From assembly GCA_002506605.1 (NCBI GenBank), contig DAXX01000060.1, positions 1 through 27,970 of the forward strand: 27,970 nucleotides of DNA. Direction: 5' to 3'. Below are positions 16,044-23,139 of this stretch, in pieces (position 1 is the stretch's first letter; each line of letters starts with the position of its first letter). The position numbers were made by a program, and so were the translations under genes. The notes below the pieces were generated by a model, which was given only the letters and a program-made list of their open reading frames with translations, searched no databases and was not told where the DNA came from. The DNA is from Thaumarchaeota archaeon UBA160 (GTDB lineage: Archaea; Thermoproteota; Nitrososphaeria; Conexivisphaerales; UBA164).

Positions 16044-16227
16044 CCTTTTCTTCCACCTTGGATCTGGTTTTCATCCTGGTGATGTAACCCGCAACTTTAT
16101 TTCTTATAAATTTAGATTTAACTTCAGCTATTTCGTTCAAAATTTTCTTGTTTTCATCAAAATTACTAGTAAACTTATCCGGATATTTTTCTAATAATTC
16201 CTCTGCGATTTTTCTTATTCTGTTCAT
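16033..16227 (-). CDS. rps17e: Ribosomal protein S17e
   Basis: A small-subunit ribosomal protein found in archaea and eukaryotes but not bacteria. The 64-residue protein matches the archaeal length. It has the family hallmarks IRKIAEELLEKYPDKFTSNF near the N-terminus, FDENKKILNEIA in the middle and SKFIRNKVAGYITR (38-51), where the RNK-AGY-TR pattern is near invariant. The ATG lies 28 nt from a TATA-like element, and AAGGA 7 nt upstream may add a ribosome site. It is the first gene of a two-gene unit with the serine kinase gene; the 11-bp overlap implies co-translation. Confidence 0.93.
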   Translation of the reverse strand: MNRIRKIAEELLEKYPDKFTSNFDENKKILNEIAEVKSKFIRNKVAGYITRMKTRSKVEEKVEQ

Positions 16228-16249
16228 CTATAATTCCTTATTAGTTTGG

Positions 16250-16260
16250 GTTTTAAATTT
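16250..16260 (-). promoter_or_regulatory. Promoter of the S17e-serine kinase unit
   Basis: The minus strand reads AAATTTAAAAC, centred about 28 nt before the S17e ATG at 16227. This is the spacing expected for a leaderless or nearly leaderless archaeal transcript. Confidence 0.45.
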
Positions 16261-16334
16261 TTTCTAAAAAAGGAATCATAAGGCGCGCTTTAAGTTATTA
16301 GCAAAGCGTTTTACATTTCTTAATATTGCATAAG

Positions 16335-16344
16335 GTTTATTATA
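16335..16344 (+). promoter_or_regulatory. Promoter of the aldo/keto reductase gene
   Basis: GTTTATTATA is centred about 27 nt before the ATG at 16367. The short gap and lack of a ribosome site suggest a leaderless mRNA. Confidence 0.45.
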
Positions 16345-16366
16345 GCTCAATAAAAATATAGTACCT

Positions 16367-17356
16367 ATGCAGTATGCAAAGCTTGGATGGAGTAACATAA
16401 AAATTTCCAGAATTGCATTGGGCGGAATGTCATACGGTAGTAAAGAGCCGTGGATGGCCCCAAAAGAGATCGCATTTAAGATCATAAAAAAAGGTTTAGA
16501 TTTAGGCATTAACTTTATCGACACAGCAGATGTGTATTCTGATGGAGAATCTGAAAAGATAATAGGAGAAGCTATAAGAGGTTACGACAGAGAAGAAATA
16601 ATAATAGGCAGCAAAGTTGGACTAGAATTTGGAAAAGGCCTTAACAACAGCGGGTTATCAAGAAAAAGGTTGTATTCGCAACTTGAAGGTTCTTTACATA
16701 GACTTAATACAGACTATATTGACATATACCAGATTCATAGATGGGATTACAATACTGACCTTGATGAGTTTCTTTCAACGCTAAGCCAATTTGTTAAAGA
16801 CGGGAAGGTTAGATATCTTGGCGCAACATCTATTTATGCTTTTCAGATTCAGAGGCTCTGGGACGCCGCAGTTTACAAAGGATATGAGAAGCTAGTTTAC
16901 TATTCCCCAAGATATAACCTAGCTTACAGAGAAGAAGAAAGAGAAACTATACCTCTTTGCAGAGAATTGAACATAGCCATAGCCCCATACAGCCCTCTCG
17001 CGAGAGGGTTTTTGACAGGAAAGTATAAAAGAAATGAGACGCCAAATACTGTAAGATACCTAACTGACAAGTATCTCCCTACAGGTTATTTTAAGCCTGA
17101 GGATTTTGACGTCGTTGAAAATTTGGAAGAAATTGCAAAGCAAAAAGGAGTAAAACCGGCCGTTCTTGCTTTGGCTTGGCTTTTCAACAAACCTTATATT
17201 ACTACTGTTCTGTTAGGGGCTACCAAGCCCGAACACCTAGATGACGCTGTTCAAGCTCTCGATATTAGGCTAACAGATGAAGAAATGAAACTGTTAGAAA
17301 AGCCATACAAACCCCATGAACTAATGGGACCTACTAAGTCTCCATTAGCCCCCTAG
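16367..17356 (+). CDS. Aldo/keto reductase
   Basis: An NAD(P)H-dependent carbonyl reductase with a TIM-barrel fold. The 329 residues contain the full catalytic tetrad: D52 and Y57 in FIDTADVYSDGESE, K83 in IIGSKVG and H124 in DIYQIHRW. The NADP-binding end is seen in SPLARGFLTGKYKR and the C-terminal TTVLLGATKPEHLDDA. It resembles the YajO/YakC-like branch (AKR11-13), whose natural substrates are mostly unknown. It is a single gene with its own promoter, converging on lysS with a 12-bp overlap of the coding ends. No neighbour hints at the substrate. Confidence 0.9.
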   Translation: MQYAKLGWSNIKISRIALGGMSYGSKEPWMAPKEIAFKIIKKGLDLGINFIDTADVYSDGESEKIIGEAIRGYDREEIIIGSKVGLEFGKGLNNSGLSRKRLYSQLEGSLHRLNTDYIDIYQIHRWDYNTDLDEFLSTLSQFVKDGKVRYLGATSIYAFQIQRLWDAAVYKGYEKLVYYSPRYNLAYREEERETIPLCRELNIAIAPYSPLARGFLTGKYKRNETPNTVRYLTDKYLPTGYFKPEDFDVVENLEEIAKQKGVKPAVLALAWLFNKPYITTVLLGATKPEHLDDAVQALDIRLTDEEMKLLEKPYKPHELMGPTKSPLAP

Positions 17357-18907
17357 AGATTTCTGCAATATATCTGCGATTTTTTCAGGGCCTACGTCTG
17401 CTATGTAATAACCAAGCCTGGGACCGTTTTCAGAACCTAGTATTATTTGATAGAGCTTTTTGAAGAACTCTGAAGGCTTAATACCTGTTGATTTAGCTAT
17501 TTCATATATTGAATTTTGTATCAAAGCGCCATCTTTGCTAGTTTTTAAAACTTCAATGAGCTTCTTCACAGCTTCTTTTTCCTGATCGTTAAGCTGAACC
17601 TGAAGCTGCACCACTGTGACATGATCCTTAGCCATGTTGTAAGCCAGCTTTATCTTTTCGATCAGAAAGTCGTCTATTTCTTTATAACCATATGCTGTAA
17701 GCCTCTTAATTATAAAATCTACGTAACCATCATCAGGAGCTATTGCCGCAAGTTGCACTAGTAACCTGTAAGGCACGTGCACTGGCATCTTTTCAGGAAC
17801 CTTTAACAGGTTTACGTATTCATAAAGCCCCTTTAGCTTTGGTGGTAAAGATTTTTTAAAGTAACCCTCTTCAAGTCTGTCGTATTCTTCCATGTACAGA
17901 GGCACATCTTCTAGCGAAACCTCCCTAGCTCCCTTTATTCTTTTGTACATCAGCAACATGAGGCTTTGTTTTGTCCCATATCTTAACCAGGACTGTGGCG
18001 TTATCACGTTCCCAGAAGACTTAGAAAGCTTCTTTCCTCCTTTGTCTAGGAACATTTCATATCTTACGTGATAAGGATGCTGGTACCCAAGTATCTCGTC
18101 GGCAACCCAATCATTAAATTTAACAGAATCGGCAATATCTTTTCCATAAGCTTCAAACCTTATCCCTAAAGCTGACCACCTAGAAGCTAGCTCTACTTTC
18201 CAGCTGAGTTTGCCTTCCCCTTCTTTAATGTCTATATCTCCTTCATAACCGCAACCAGGAATTAGTTTGCCCTTTATCTTTGTTCCTACGCATTTAAAAT
18301 GAACTCTATCTGTTTTTGGATCATATGAAAGCGCCTCAGTAGTGTATATTCTTCCGCAGTTGGGACAGATTACAAAATAAGGCAACGCCTTTGTAAATTT
18401 CTCTTGACCGAGCATTTCTTTTAGCTTGCTTCCTATTTTCTCAGAATTTATGAGAACTTTTCTTATCTGCTCGATCAACAGCCCCTTTTTGTAAGCCTCT
18501 GACCCCCTCATGTATTTGTATTCGATTCCTACTTTATCGAGCGATTCAATAAGCAAAGACCCTATATGAGCTCCAAAGCTATCGTGGCAACCGAAAGGAT
18601 CTTTTATTCTTGACACTGGTTCAGCGAGATGTTCGTTAAGCCAGTCTGGAAAACCAACGGGAACCTTTCTGAGCCCGTCCATATCGTCAGCGAACGATAT
18701 CAGTTCACTTTTATAGCCCTGCGTCTCAATTGCCATTTTAACACCATAAGCTCTTGCAACATCAGAGAAGCTGCCGAGATGCGGAATTCCTGAAGCTCCT
18801 AACCCGCTCTCAACACGAATTAAGCTCAGATCCCTTCCAATTGATTTTTCTCTTTCAATTATATGACGGGCAACTTTATCTAGCCAGGTTCCTCTACCTA
18901 TTATCAC
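17345..18907 (-). CDS. lysS: Lysyl-tRNA synthetase, class I
   Basis: Charges tRNA-Lys. This is the class I enzyme used by most archaea and some bacteria, not the class II LysRS. The HIGH-like motif is GIPHLGSFSD near residue 40 and the KMSKS motif is GKKLSKSSGN. In between sits a zinc-binding insert with cysteines in ICPNCGRIY and in the FKC and GCGYEGD segments. The C-terminal alpha-helical cage is complete, giving 520 residues. The start is GTG at 18905-18907, preceded by a TATA-like element at the leaderless distance. The first residues IIGRGTWLDKVA fit the family N-terminus, so no upstream start is needed. Confidence 0.95.
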   Translation of the reverse strand: MIIGRGTWLDKVARHIIEREKSIGRDLSLIRVESGLGASGIPHLGSFSDVARAYGVKMAIETQGYKSELISFADDMDGLRKVPVGFPDWLNEHLAEPVSRIKDPFGCHDSFGAHIGSLLIESLDKVGIEYKYMRGSEAYKKGLLIEQIRKVLINSEKIGSKLKEMLGQEKFTKALPYFVICPNCGRIYTTEALSYDPKTDRVHFKCVGTKIKGKLIPGCGYEGDIDIKEGEGKLSWKVELASRWSALGIRFEAYGKDIADSVKFNDWVADEILGYQHPYHVRYEMFLDKGGKKLSKSSGNVITPQSWLRYGTKQSLMLLMYKRIKGAREVSLEDVPLYMEEYDRLEEGYFKKSLPPKLKGLYEYVNLLKVPEKMPVHVPYRLLVQLAAIAPDDGYVDFIIKRLTAYGYKEIDDFLIEKIKLAYNMAKDHVTVVQLQVQLNDQEKEAVKKLIEVLKTSKDGALIQNSIYEIAKSTGIKPSEFFKKLYQIILGSENGPRLGYYIADVGPEKIADILQKSLGG

Positions 18908-18927
18908 GGCTAAAGGTAATGATAAAT

Positions 18928-18936
18928 AAAATTTAA
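18928..18936 (-). promoter_or_regulatory. Promoter of lysS
   Basis: The minus strand reads CTTAAATTT, centred about 25 nt before the GTG at 18907, in the 48-bp gap after the VAT gene. It would give a leaderless mRNA with a GTG start. Confidence 0.4.
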
Positions 18937-18955
18937 GCTGATCTAAAATAACTCG

Positions 18956-21169
18956 TTACCTGTAGTACGGCACTGGCGCTTTTTCCATAACTTTGCCTTC
19001 TCTTGATGCCCTTACCCTTTTTATAGCTTCATCAAAGTGCTGTTGCAGTATAAATACCTTTTCTAGATCCTTTTTATAATCTTCATCGTTCTGATGCGCT
19101 TTTAAGTATTCTTGCAATACTATTGAAATAGCTGTGTTCACTACAGATTCTATGTCGGCTCCGCTGAACCCTTCTGTAGCTTCGGCTATTTTTTCTAAGT
19201 TAACTATGTCGCTTTCGCTACACAGGCCATTAGCAGCTTCATTTTGGGTGCAGAGCGGCACTCCTCTCACGTGTATCTTTAAAATTTCAAGCCTAGATTG
19301 TTTGTCTGGCATTGGAACATATATCAATTTGTCAAATCTGCCAGCCCTCAGCAACGCGGGATCTATCATGTCTATCCTGTTTGTTGAGGCAACGACAACA
19401 ACGCCATGTAAAGGCTGAATCCCATCTAGCTCTGTTAAAAGCTGGGATACCACTCTTTCCGTTACTCCGCTGTCTGTAGCGTAACCCCTAACTGGAGCAA
19501 GCGCATCTATTTCATCAAAGAATATAATGCACGGTGCAGCTTGTCTGGCTTTTCTGAATATTTCGCGCACTGCCTTTTCTGATTCTCCAACCCACTTGCT
19601 CAAAAGCTCAGGCCCTCTTACGCTTATAAAATTAGCCTCGCTCTCTGTTGCAACCGCCTTAGCGAGCAAAGTTTTTCCGGTTCCTGGTGGGCCGTAGAGC
19701 AAAATTCCCTTAGGTATTTTGTAATTAAGCCTTTTGTAAACCTCGGGAAACTTAAGGGGCCATTCAACGGCTTCTCTAAGTTCTGTTTTTACTTCTTCAA
19801 GCCCACCTATGTCTGCCCATTTAACGTCAGGCGTTTCAAGGTAAACTTCTCTCATTGCGGATGGTGTGATTTCTTTAAGCGCATCAAGAAAATCTTGCAT
19901 TGTAACCTTTATTTCATTTAATACTTCACTAGGTATTCTATCCTCTTCCAAATTTATCTTTGGCAGAACCCTCTTTAGAGCTTTCATAGCGGCCTCTTTA
20001 GCTAAGTATTCGAGATCCGCGCCAACAAACCCGTGAGTCTGAGATGCTATCTTTTCAAGGTCTACATCGTCAGCAAGCGGCATGTTCCTCGTGTGGATTT
20101 GCAGTATCTCTAGCCTGCCCTGCTTATCGGGCACCTTAAGCTCTATTTCCCTGTCGAACCTTCCAGGCCTTCTAAGCGCAGGATCTATAGCGTTGGGCCT
20201 GTTAGTAGCACCAATGACTATTACTTTGCCTCTAGTCTCAAGACCATCCATGAGCGTTAGCAGCTGGCTAACTACCCTCCTTTCCACTTCTCCAGTTACT
20301 TCATCTCTCTTTGGGGCTATCGCATCTATCTCATCAATGAATATTATAGAAGGGGCCTTTTCTTTAGCTTCCTGGAATTTTTCTCTTAGCCTTGCTTCAG
20401 ATTCACCGTAAAATTTGCTCATTATTTCTGGGCCAGATATATGTATGAACGTAGCGTTTGTTTCGTTTGCAACCGCCTTAGCGAGCAAAGTTTTTCCGGT
20501 TCCTGGTGGACCGTAGAGCAAAACTCCCTTAGGGGGTTCTATCCCAAGCCTTTCAAAAAGCTCAGGATGCCTCAGCGGCAACTCTACCATCTCTCTTATT
20601 TTCTGTATCTCGTCTTTTAGCCCACCGATATCTTCATAAGTTACGCGTGGGACTCCTTTCAGCCCCTGTCCTCTTCCCGTCCTTTCTATAACTGTCTTCT
20701 GATTTATTATCACAGCTTCAGCATTAGCCGGCGATGTCTGAATTACATTAAACGTGATCCTTCCACCAAAATACGGCACAATGATGTTATCGCCTTTAAC
20801 TACAGGAAGTCCCTCTAAAGCATCAGTTATATATCTTTCATCTATGTATGGAACTTCTTCCATAGGAGAAATTATAATTCTTTCCGCGGGTACGGCTTTA
20901 ACTTTTTTGATCGTAACGTTATCTCCAATAGCAACACCAGCGTTAGATCTTATAAGCCCGTCTATTCTAATTATACCCCTTCCTTCATCTGTTGGGTATA
21001 GAGGAAGAACCTTCGCAACGGTCCTCCTTTTACCTTTAATTTCTATGACGTCGCCGCTCTGAAGATTAAGCATATCCATAACTTCATAATCAACTCTAGC
21101 GACGCCTCGACCAACGTCTCTAGTATAAGCTTCCATTACTTTTAACGTAACCGTGCTCGACTCGGACAT
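18956..21169 (-). CDS. VAT/Cdc48-type AAA+ ATPase with two AAA rings
   Basis: An unfoldase that feeds proteins to the proteasome and remodels complexes. Layout of the 737 residues: N-domain with double-psi barrel (about 5-165), D1 with Walker A GPPGTGKT (220-227), pore loop SKFYGES and Walker B IIFIDE, then D2 with Walker A GPPGTGKT (493-500), pore loop SKWVGES and Walker B IIFFDE. The C-terminus ends in YYR, an HbYX-like tail of the kind that docks on the 20S proteasome. D2 carries an unusual insert of about 13 residues with two cysteines (C640, C650) after RGVPL. The ATG start has GAGGG 4 nt upstream. It is probably a single gene. Confidence 0.96.
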   Translation of the reverse strand: MSESSTVTLKVMEAYTRDVGRGVARVDYEVMDMLNLQSGDVIEIKGKRRTVAKVLPLYPTDEGRGIIRIDGLIRSNAGVAIGDNVTIKKVKAVPAERIIISPMEEVPYIDERYITDALEGLPVVKGDNIIVPYFGGRITFNVIQTSPANAEAVIINQKTVIERTGRGQGLKGVPRVTYEDIGGLKDEIQKIREMVELPLRHPELFERLGIEPPKGVLLYGPPGTGKTLLAKAVANETNATFIHISGPEIMSKFYGESEARLREKFQEAKEKAPSIIFIDEIDAIAPKRDEVTGEVERRVVSQLLTLMDGLETRGKVIVIGATNRPNAIDPALRRPGRFDREIELKVPDKQGRLEILQIHTRNMPLADDVDLEKIASQTHGFVGADLEYLAKEAAMKALKRVLPKINLEEDRIPSEVLNEIKVTMQDFLDALKEITPSAMREVYLETPDVKWADIGGLEEVKTELREAVEWPLKFPEVYKRLNYKIPKGILLYGPPGTGKTLLAKAVATESEANFISVRGPELLSKWVGESEKAVREIFRKARQAAPCIIFFDEIDALAPVRGYATDSGVTERVVSQLLTELDGIQPLHGVVVVASTNRIDMIDPALLRAGRFDKLIYVPMPDKQSRLEILKIHVRGVPLCTQNEAANGLCSESDIVNLEKIAEATEGFSGADIESVVNTAISIVLQEYLKAHQNDEDYKKDLEKVFILQQHFDEAIKRVRASREGKVMEKAPVPYYR

Positions 21170-21200
21170 TAACCCTCATGTAATTACACAATAGAAATGC

Positions 21201-21210
21201 TTTTATATTT
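21201..21210 (-). promoter_or_regulatory. Promoter of the VAT gene
   Basis: The minus strand reads AAATATAAAA, centred about 37 nt before the ATG at 21169. The predicted transcript start near 21180 would leave a leader of about 11 nt containing GAGGG. Confidence 0.5.
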
Positions 21211-21279
21211 TTCCCAAATAATTTTTAGAAAGTTTTGCCTTATTTCGTAATCATTAAGCAACTGAAAAAAGTTTTGAAG

Positions 21280-21993
21280 TCAAACCTGTACTTTTATAAG
21301 AGACTCAAGAGCTAGACGCGCTGCCCTTTCTAAGTAAGGTTTCAGTTCTGACGCGTCTAAAAGCTTATTCTTTTTTACTAGGTTGTTGCTAACCATAAAC
21401 AAAGCGCCTGCTTTAAACCTTCTCAAGTTTGCGAGTCCAAAAAGAGTGTATGCCTCCATTTCAACGCCTATGTATCCAAGCGCCCTTAACTTATTAACGT
21501 ACTCCTCGTTTTCTGCATAAAAAGCATCGTCAGAATAAACCGGACCAAGGTAATGTTTTAGGGATTTTTTCTTTGCTTCCAGAGAGAGTATTTCAACAAC
21601 TTCGAATGAAGGCGCCGCGGGCAAAGGAATATCTTTAGAGTATTGCCAGATGGTGCTCCCGACAGGCCCAAACGCCCCCGTAGCTATTATAAGGTCTCCA
21701 TAGTTCATATCAGCGTCAAGCCCCCCTACTGTGCCGAACCTTATCATGACCTTTGCTCCAAGCGAAAAAAGTTCTTCTGCTACTATGGCTATGGATGGGC
21801 CGCCTATCCCATGACATGCAACAGTTACTTTTTCACCACTGTAATTTCCAGAATATGTTATGTAACCTCTGTTTTCATTTACGAGCTTAGCATCCTCAAG
21901 CATCTCTGAAATCATCTTAACTCTGTCTGGATCGCCAGCCAGCAAGACCCTTTCTGCAATGTCCTCGCTTTTAGCTTTTATATGCAAAGGCAT
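21280..21993 (-). CDS. 5'-methylthioadenosine / purine nucleoside phosphorylase (PNP-UDP family)
   Basis: Splits nucleosides with phosphate, most likely 5'-methylthioadenosine, adenosine or related purines. The 237 residues closely follow the layout of the hexameric archaeal MTA phosphorylase of Sulfolobus: VLLAGDPDRV, NENRGYITYSG, HGIGGPSIAIVAEEL, IRFGTVGGL, YSDDAFYAE and VEMEAYTLFGL. The VEMEAYT stretch is where purine and uridine enzymes differ, and the fit is better to the MTA/purine group, although a uridine phosphorylase cannot be excluded. A TTG at 22002 is in frame, but the ATG at 21993 fits both the family start and the upstream TATA spacing. Released adenine could be used by the APRT encoded at 26123. 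It diverges from the ferritin gene. Confidence 0.85.
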   Translation of the reverse strand: MPLHIKAKSEDIAERVLLAGDPDRVKMISEMLEDAKLVNENRGYITYSGNYSGEKVTVACHGIGGPSIAIVAEELFSLGAKVMIRFGTVGGLDADMNYGDLIIATGAFGPVGSTIWQYSKDIPLPAAPSFEVVEILSLEAKKKSLKHYLGPVYSDDAFYAENEEYVNKLRALGYIGVEMEAYTLFGLANLRRFKAGALFMVSNNLVKKNKLLDASELKPYLERAARLALESLIKVQV

Positions 21994-22014
21994 GATGATC
22001 AATTCTTAAAGACA

Positions 22015-22023
22015 GTTATTAAC
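22015..22023 (-). promoter_or_regulatory. Possible promoter of the nucleoside phosphorylase gene
   Basis: The minus strand reads GTTAATAAC, centred 26 nt before the ATG at 21993. The match to a TATA box is modest; the spacing is the main support. Confidence 0.3.
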
Positions 22024-22065
22024 ATTGCTAAAATGCTTGGAAAACATGAAATGGATGTCAGACAT

Positions 22066-22075
22066 GCTTTAATAC
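22066..22075 (+). promoter_or_regulatory. Promoter of the ferritin-tpiA unit
   Basis: GCTTTAATAC is centred about 25 nt before the ferritin ATG at 22096. A better-looking TATA sequence, CTTTTATAATC (22078-22088), is too close to the ATG to direct a transcript that includes it. The first element is preferred. Confidence 0.35.
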
Positions 22076-22095
22076 TACTTTTATAATCATATTGT

Positions 22096-22380
22096 ATGCC
22101 AAGATATGAGGATGTTGACCATATCAGCAAAAAGGTTGCAGACCTCAGTAGGGCTAGACAGTCCCTAATTGAAGAGCTTGAAGCTATAATGTTTTATGAT
22201 GAAAGGATAAGCGCAACAGATGATCCAACCCTAAAGGACGTACTTTCGCACAACAGGGATGATGAAAAAGAACATGCAGCTTTGCTAATAGAATGGCTTA
22301 GAAGGAACGATCCTGAGTTCGAAAAGGAACTAAAGGAAAAGCTGTTTTCCACGAAGCCGCTCAAAGATCTCGGAGATTAA
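22096..22380 (+). CDS. Small ferritin-like protein of the encapsulated-ferritin (EncFtn) family
   Basis: A 94-residue, two-helix ferritin-like protein. It lines up closely with the encapsulated ferritin of Rhodospirillum rubrum. The ferroxidase residues are all kept: E27, Y34, E57 and H60 match E32, Y39, E62 and H65 there, and entry-site acids E26 and E29 also align. The stretches EELEA, HNRDDEKEHAA and EWLRRNDPEFE make the family match firm. Members dimerise to form the iron site and oxidise Fe(II). This copy ends at PLKDLGD and lacks the C-terminal extension with the LGIGSLK-type peptide that targets cargo to the encapsulin shell. No shell gene lies in the window. It is followed after 1 nt by tpiA. 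Confidence 0.85.
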   Translation: MPRYEDVDHISKKVADLSRARQSLIEELEAIMFYDERISATDDPTLKDVLSHNRDDEKEHAALLIEWLRRNDPEFEKELKEKLFSTKPLKDLGD

Positions 22381-22381
22381 A

Positions 22382-23056
22382 ATGGACTCAAAGAGGACTT
22401 TTTTGCTAAACTATAAAGCATATTCAAACAGCTATGGAGAAAAAGCGATTAAGCTTGCAGAAGATATTGATAAGCTTGCAGAAAGGTACCAGAAAATAGA
22501 AATAATACTTGCGGTACCTGCAACCATGATTGAGAGAATTTCTAGGAAAGTTAGAAACGTAAAGATCTATTCACAACATGTAGATTCAGTAATTGAAGGC
22601 GCTTATACAGGTCACATAACCGCTGATATGATAAAAGAGGCTGGTGGAAAGGGCAGCATGATAAACCACAGCGAAAAAAAGGTCAGGCTTGATGAGCTCG
22701 CAGAATCAATAAAAATTTTGCAATCTGCTGGGCTTGAATCGGTTGTTTGCGTAGACAGGCATGAACTCGTTGCGCCAACAGCTATGCTAGCCCCAACATA
22801 CGTCCTGGTTGAGCCCCCAGAACTTATAGGAACTGGCATTTCTGTCTCAAAAGCAAAACCTGAAGTTATAATAAATTCTGTAAAGGAAATAAAAAAAGTT
22901 GGAGGAAAACTGTTAGTTGGGGCCGGAATAAGCAACAAAGAAGATGCAAAAAGATCTGTGGAACTGGGAGCAGATGGTGTTGGTCTTGCTAGCGCTGTGA
23001 TGAAGGCTCAGAATCCTATAGCTAAAGCAGAAGAAATAATGTCTGGACTCCTTTGA
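22382..23056 (+). CDS. tpiA: Triosephosphate isomerase (archaeal short form)
   Basis: Interconverts glyceraldehyde 3-phosphate and dihydroxyacetone phosphate. The 224-residue length is typical of archaeal enzymes, which lack some surface helices of the bacterial form. Catalytic residues are visible: N10 and K12 in LLNYKAYS, H96 in MINHSEKK and E144 in VEPPELIGTG, and the phosphate-binding end shows GAGISNKED and GADGVGLASAV. The ATG is 1 nt after the ferritin stop, so the two are almost certainly co-transcribed. No metabolic link to the ferritin is known to me. The gene looks intact. Confidence 0.95.
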   Translation: MDSKRTFLLNYKAYSNSYGEKAIKLAEDIDKLAERYQKIEIILAVPATMIERISRKVRNVKIYSQHVDSVIEGAYTGHITADMIKEAGGKGSMINHSEKKVRLDELAESIKILQSAGLESVVCVDRHELVAPTAMLAPTYVLVEPPELIGTGISVSKAKPEVIINSVKEIKKVGGKLLVGAGISNKEDAKRSVELGADGVGLASAVMKAQNPIAKAEEIMSGLL

Positions 23057-23122
23057 GCAAAAAGTGGAATGAATTTATGATAAAAATGTAGAAATGCAGA
23101 TAAAGCTTTTAAGCAATAGCAG

Positions 23123-23131
23123 GTTTTAAAT
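23123..23131 (+). promoter_or_regulatory. Possible promoter of the topoisomerase IB gene
   Basis: GTTTTAAAT is centred at about 23127, 34 nt before the second methionine codon (23161) and 13 nt before the first (23140). A second candidate, AGCTTTTAAGC (23104-23114), is 31 nt before the first. The choice of start therefore stays open. Confidence 0.3.
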
Positions 23132-23139
23132 CTTATCTT

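Noticed and set aside
22078..22088. CTTTTATAATC as the ferritin promoter
   Set aside because: It is only about 13 nt from the ATG, so a transcript from it would start inside the gene, and no later in-frame start keeps the iron ligands.
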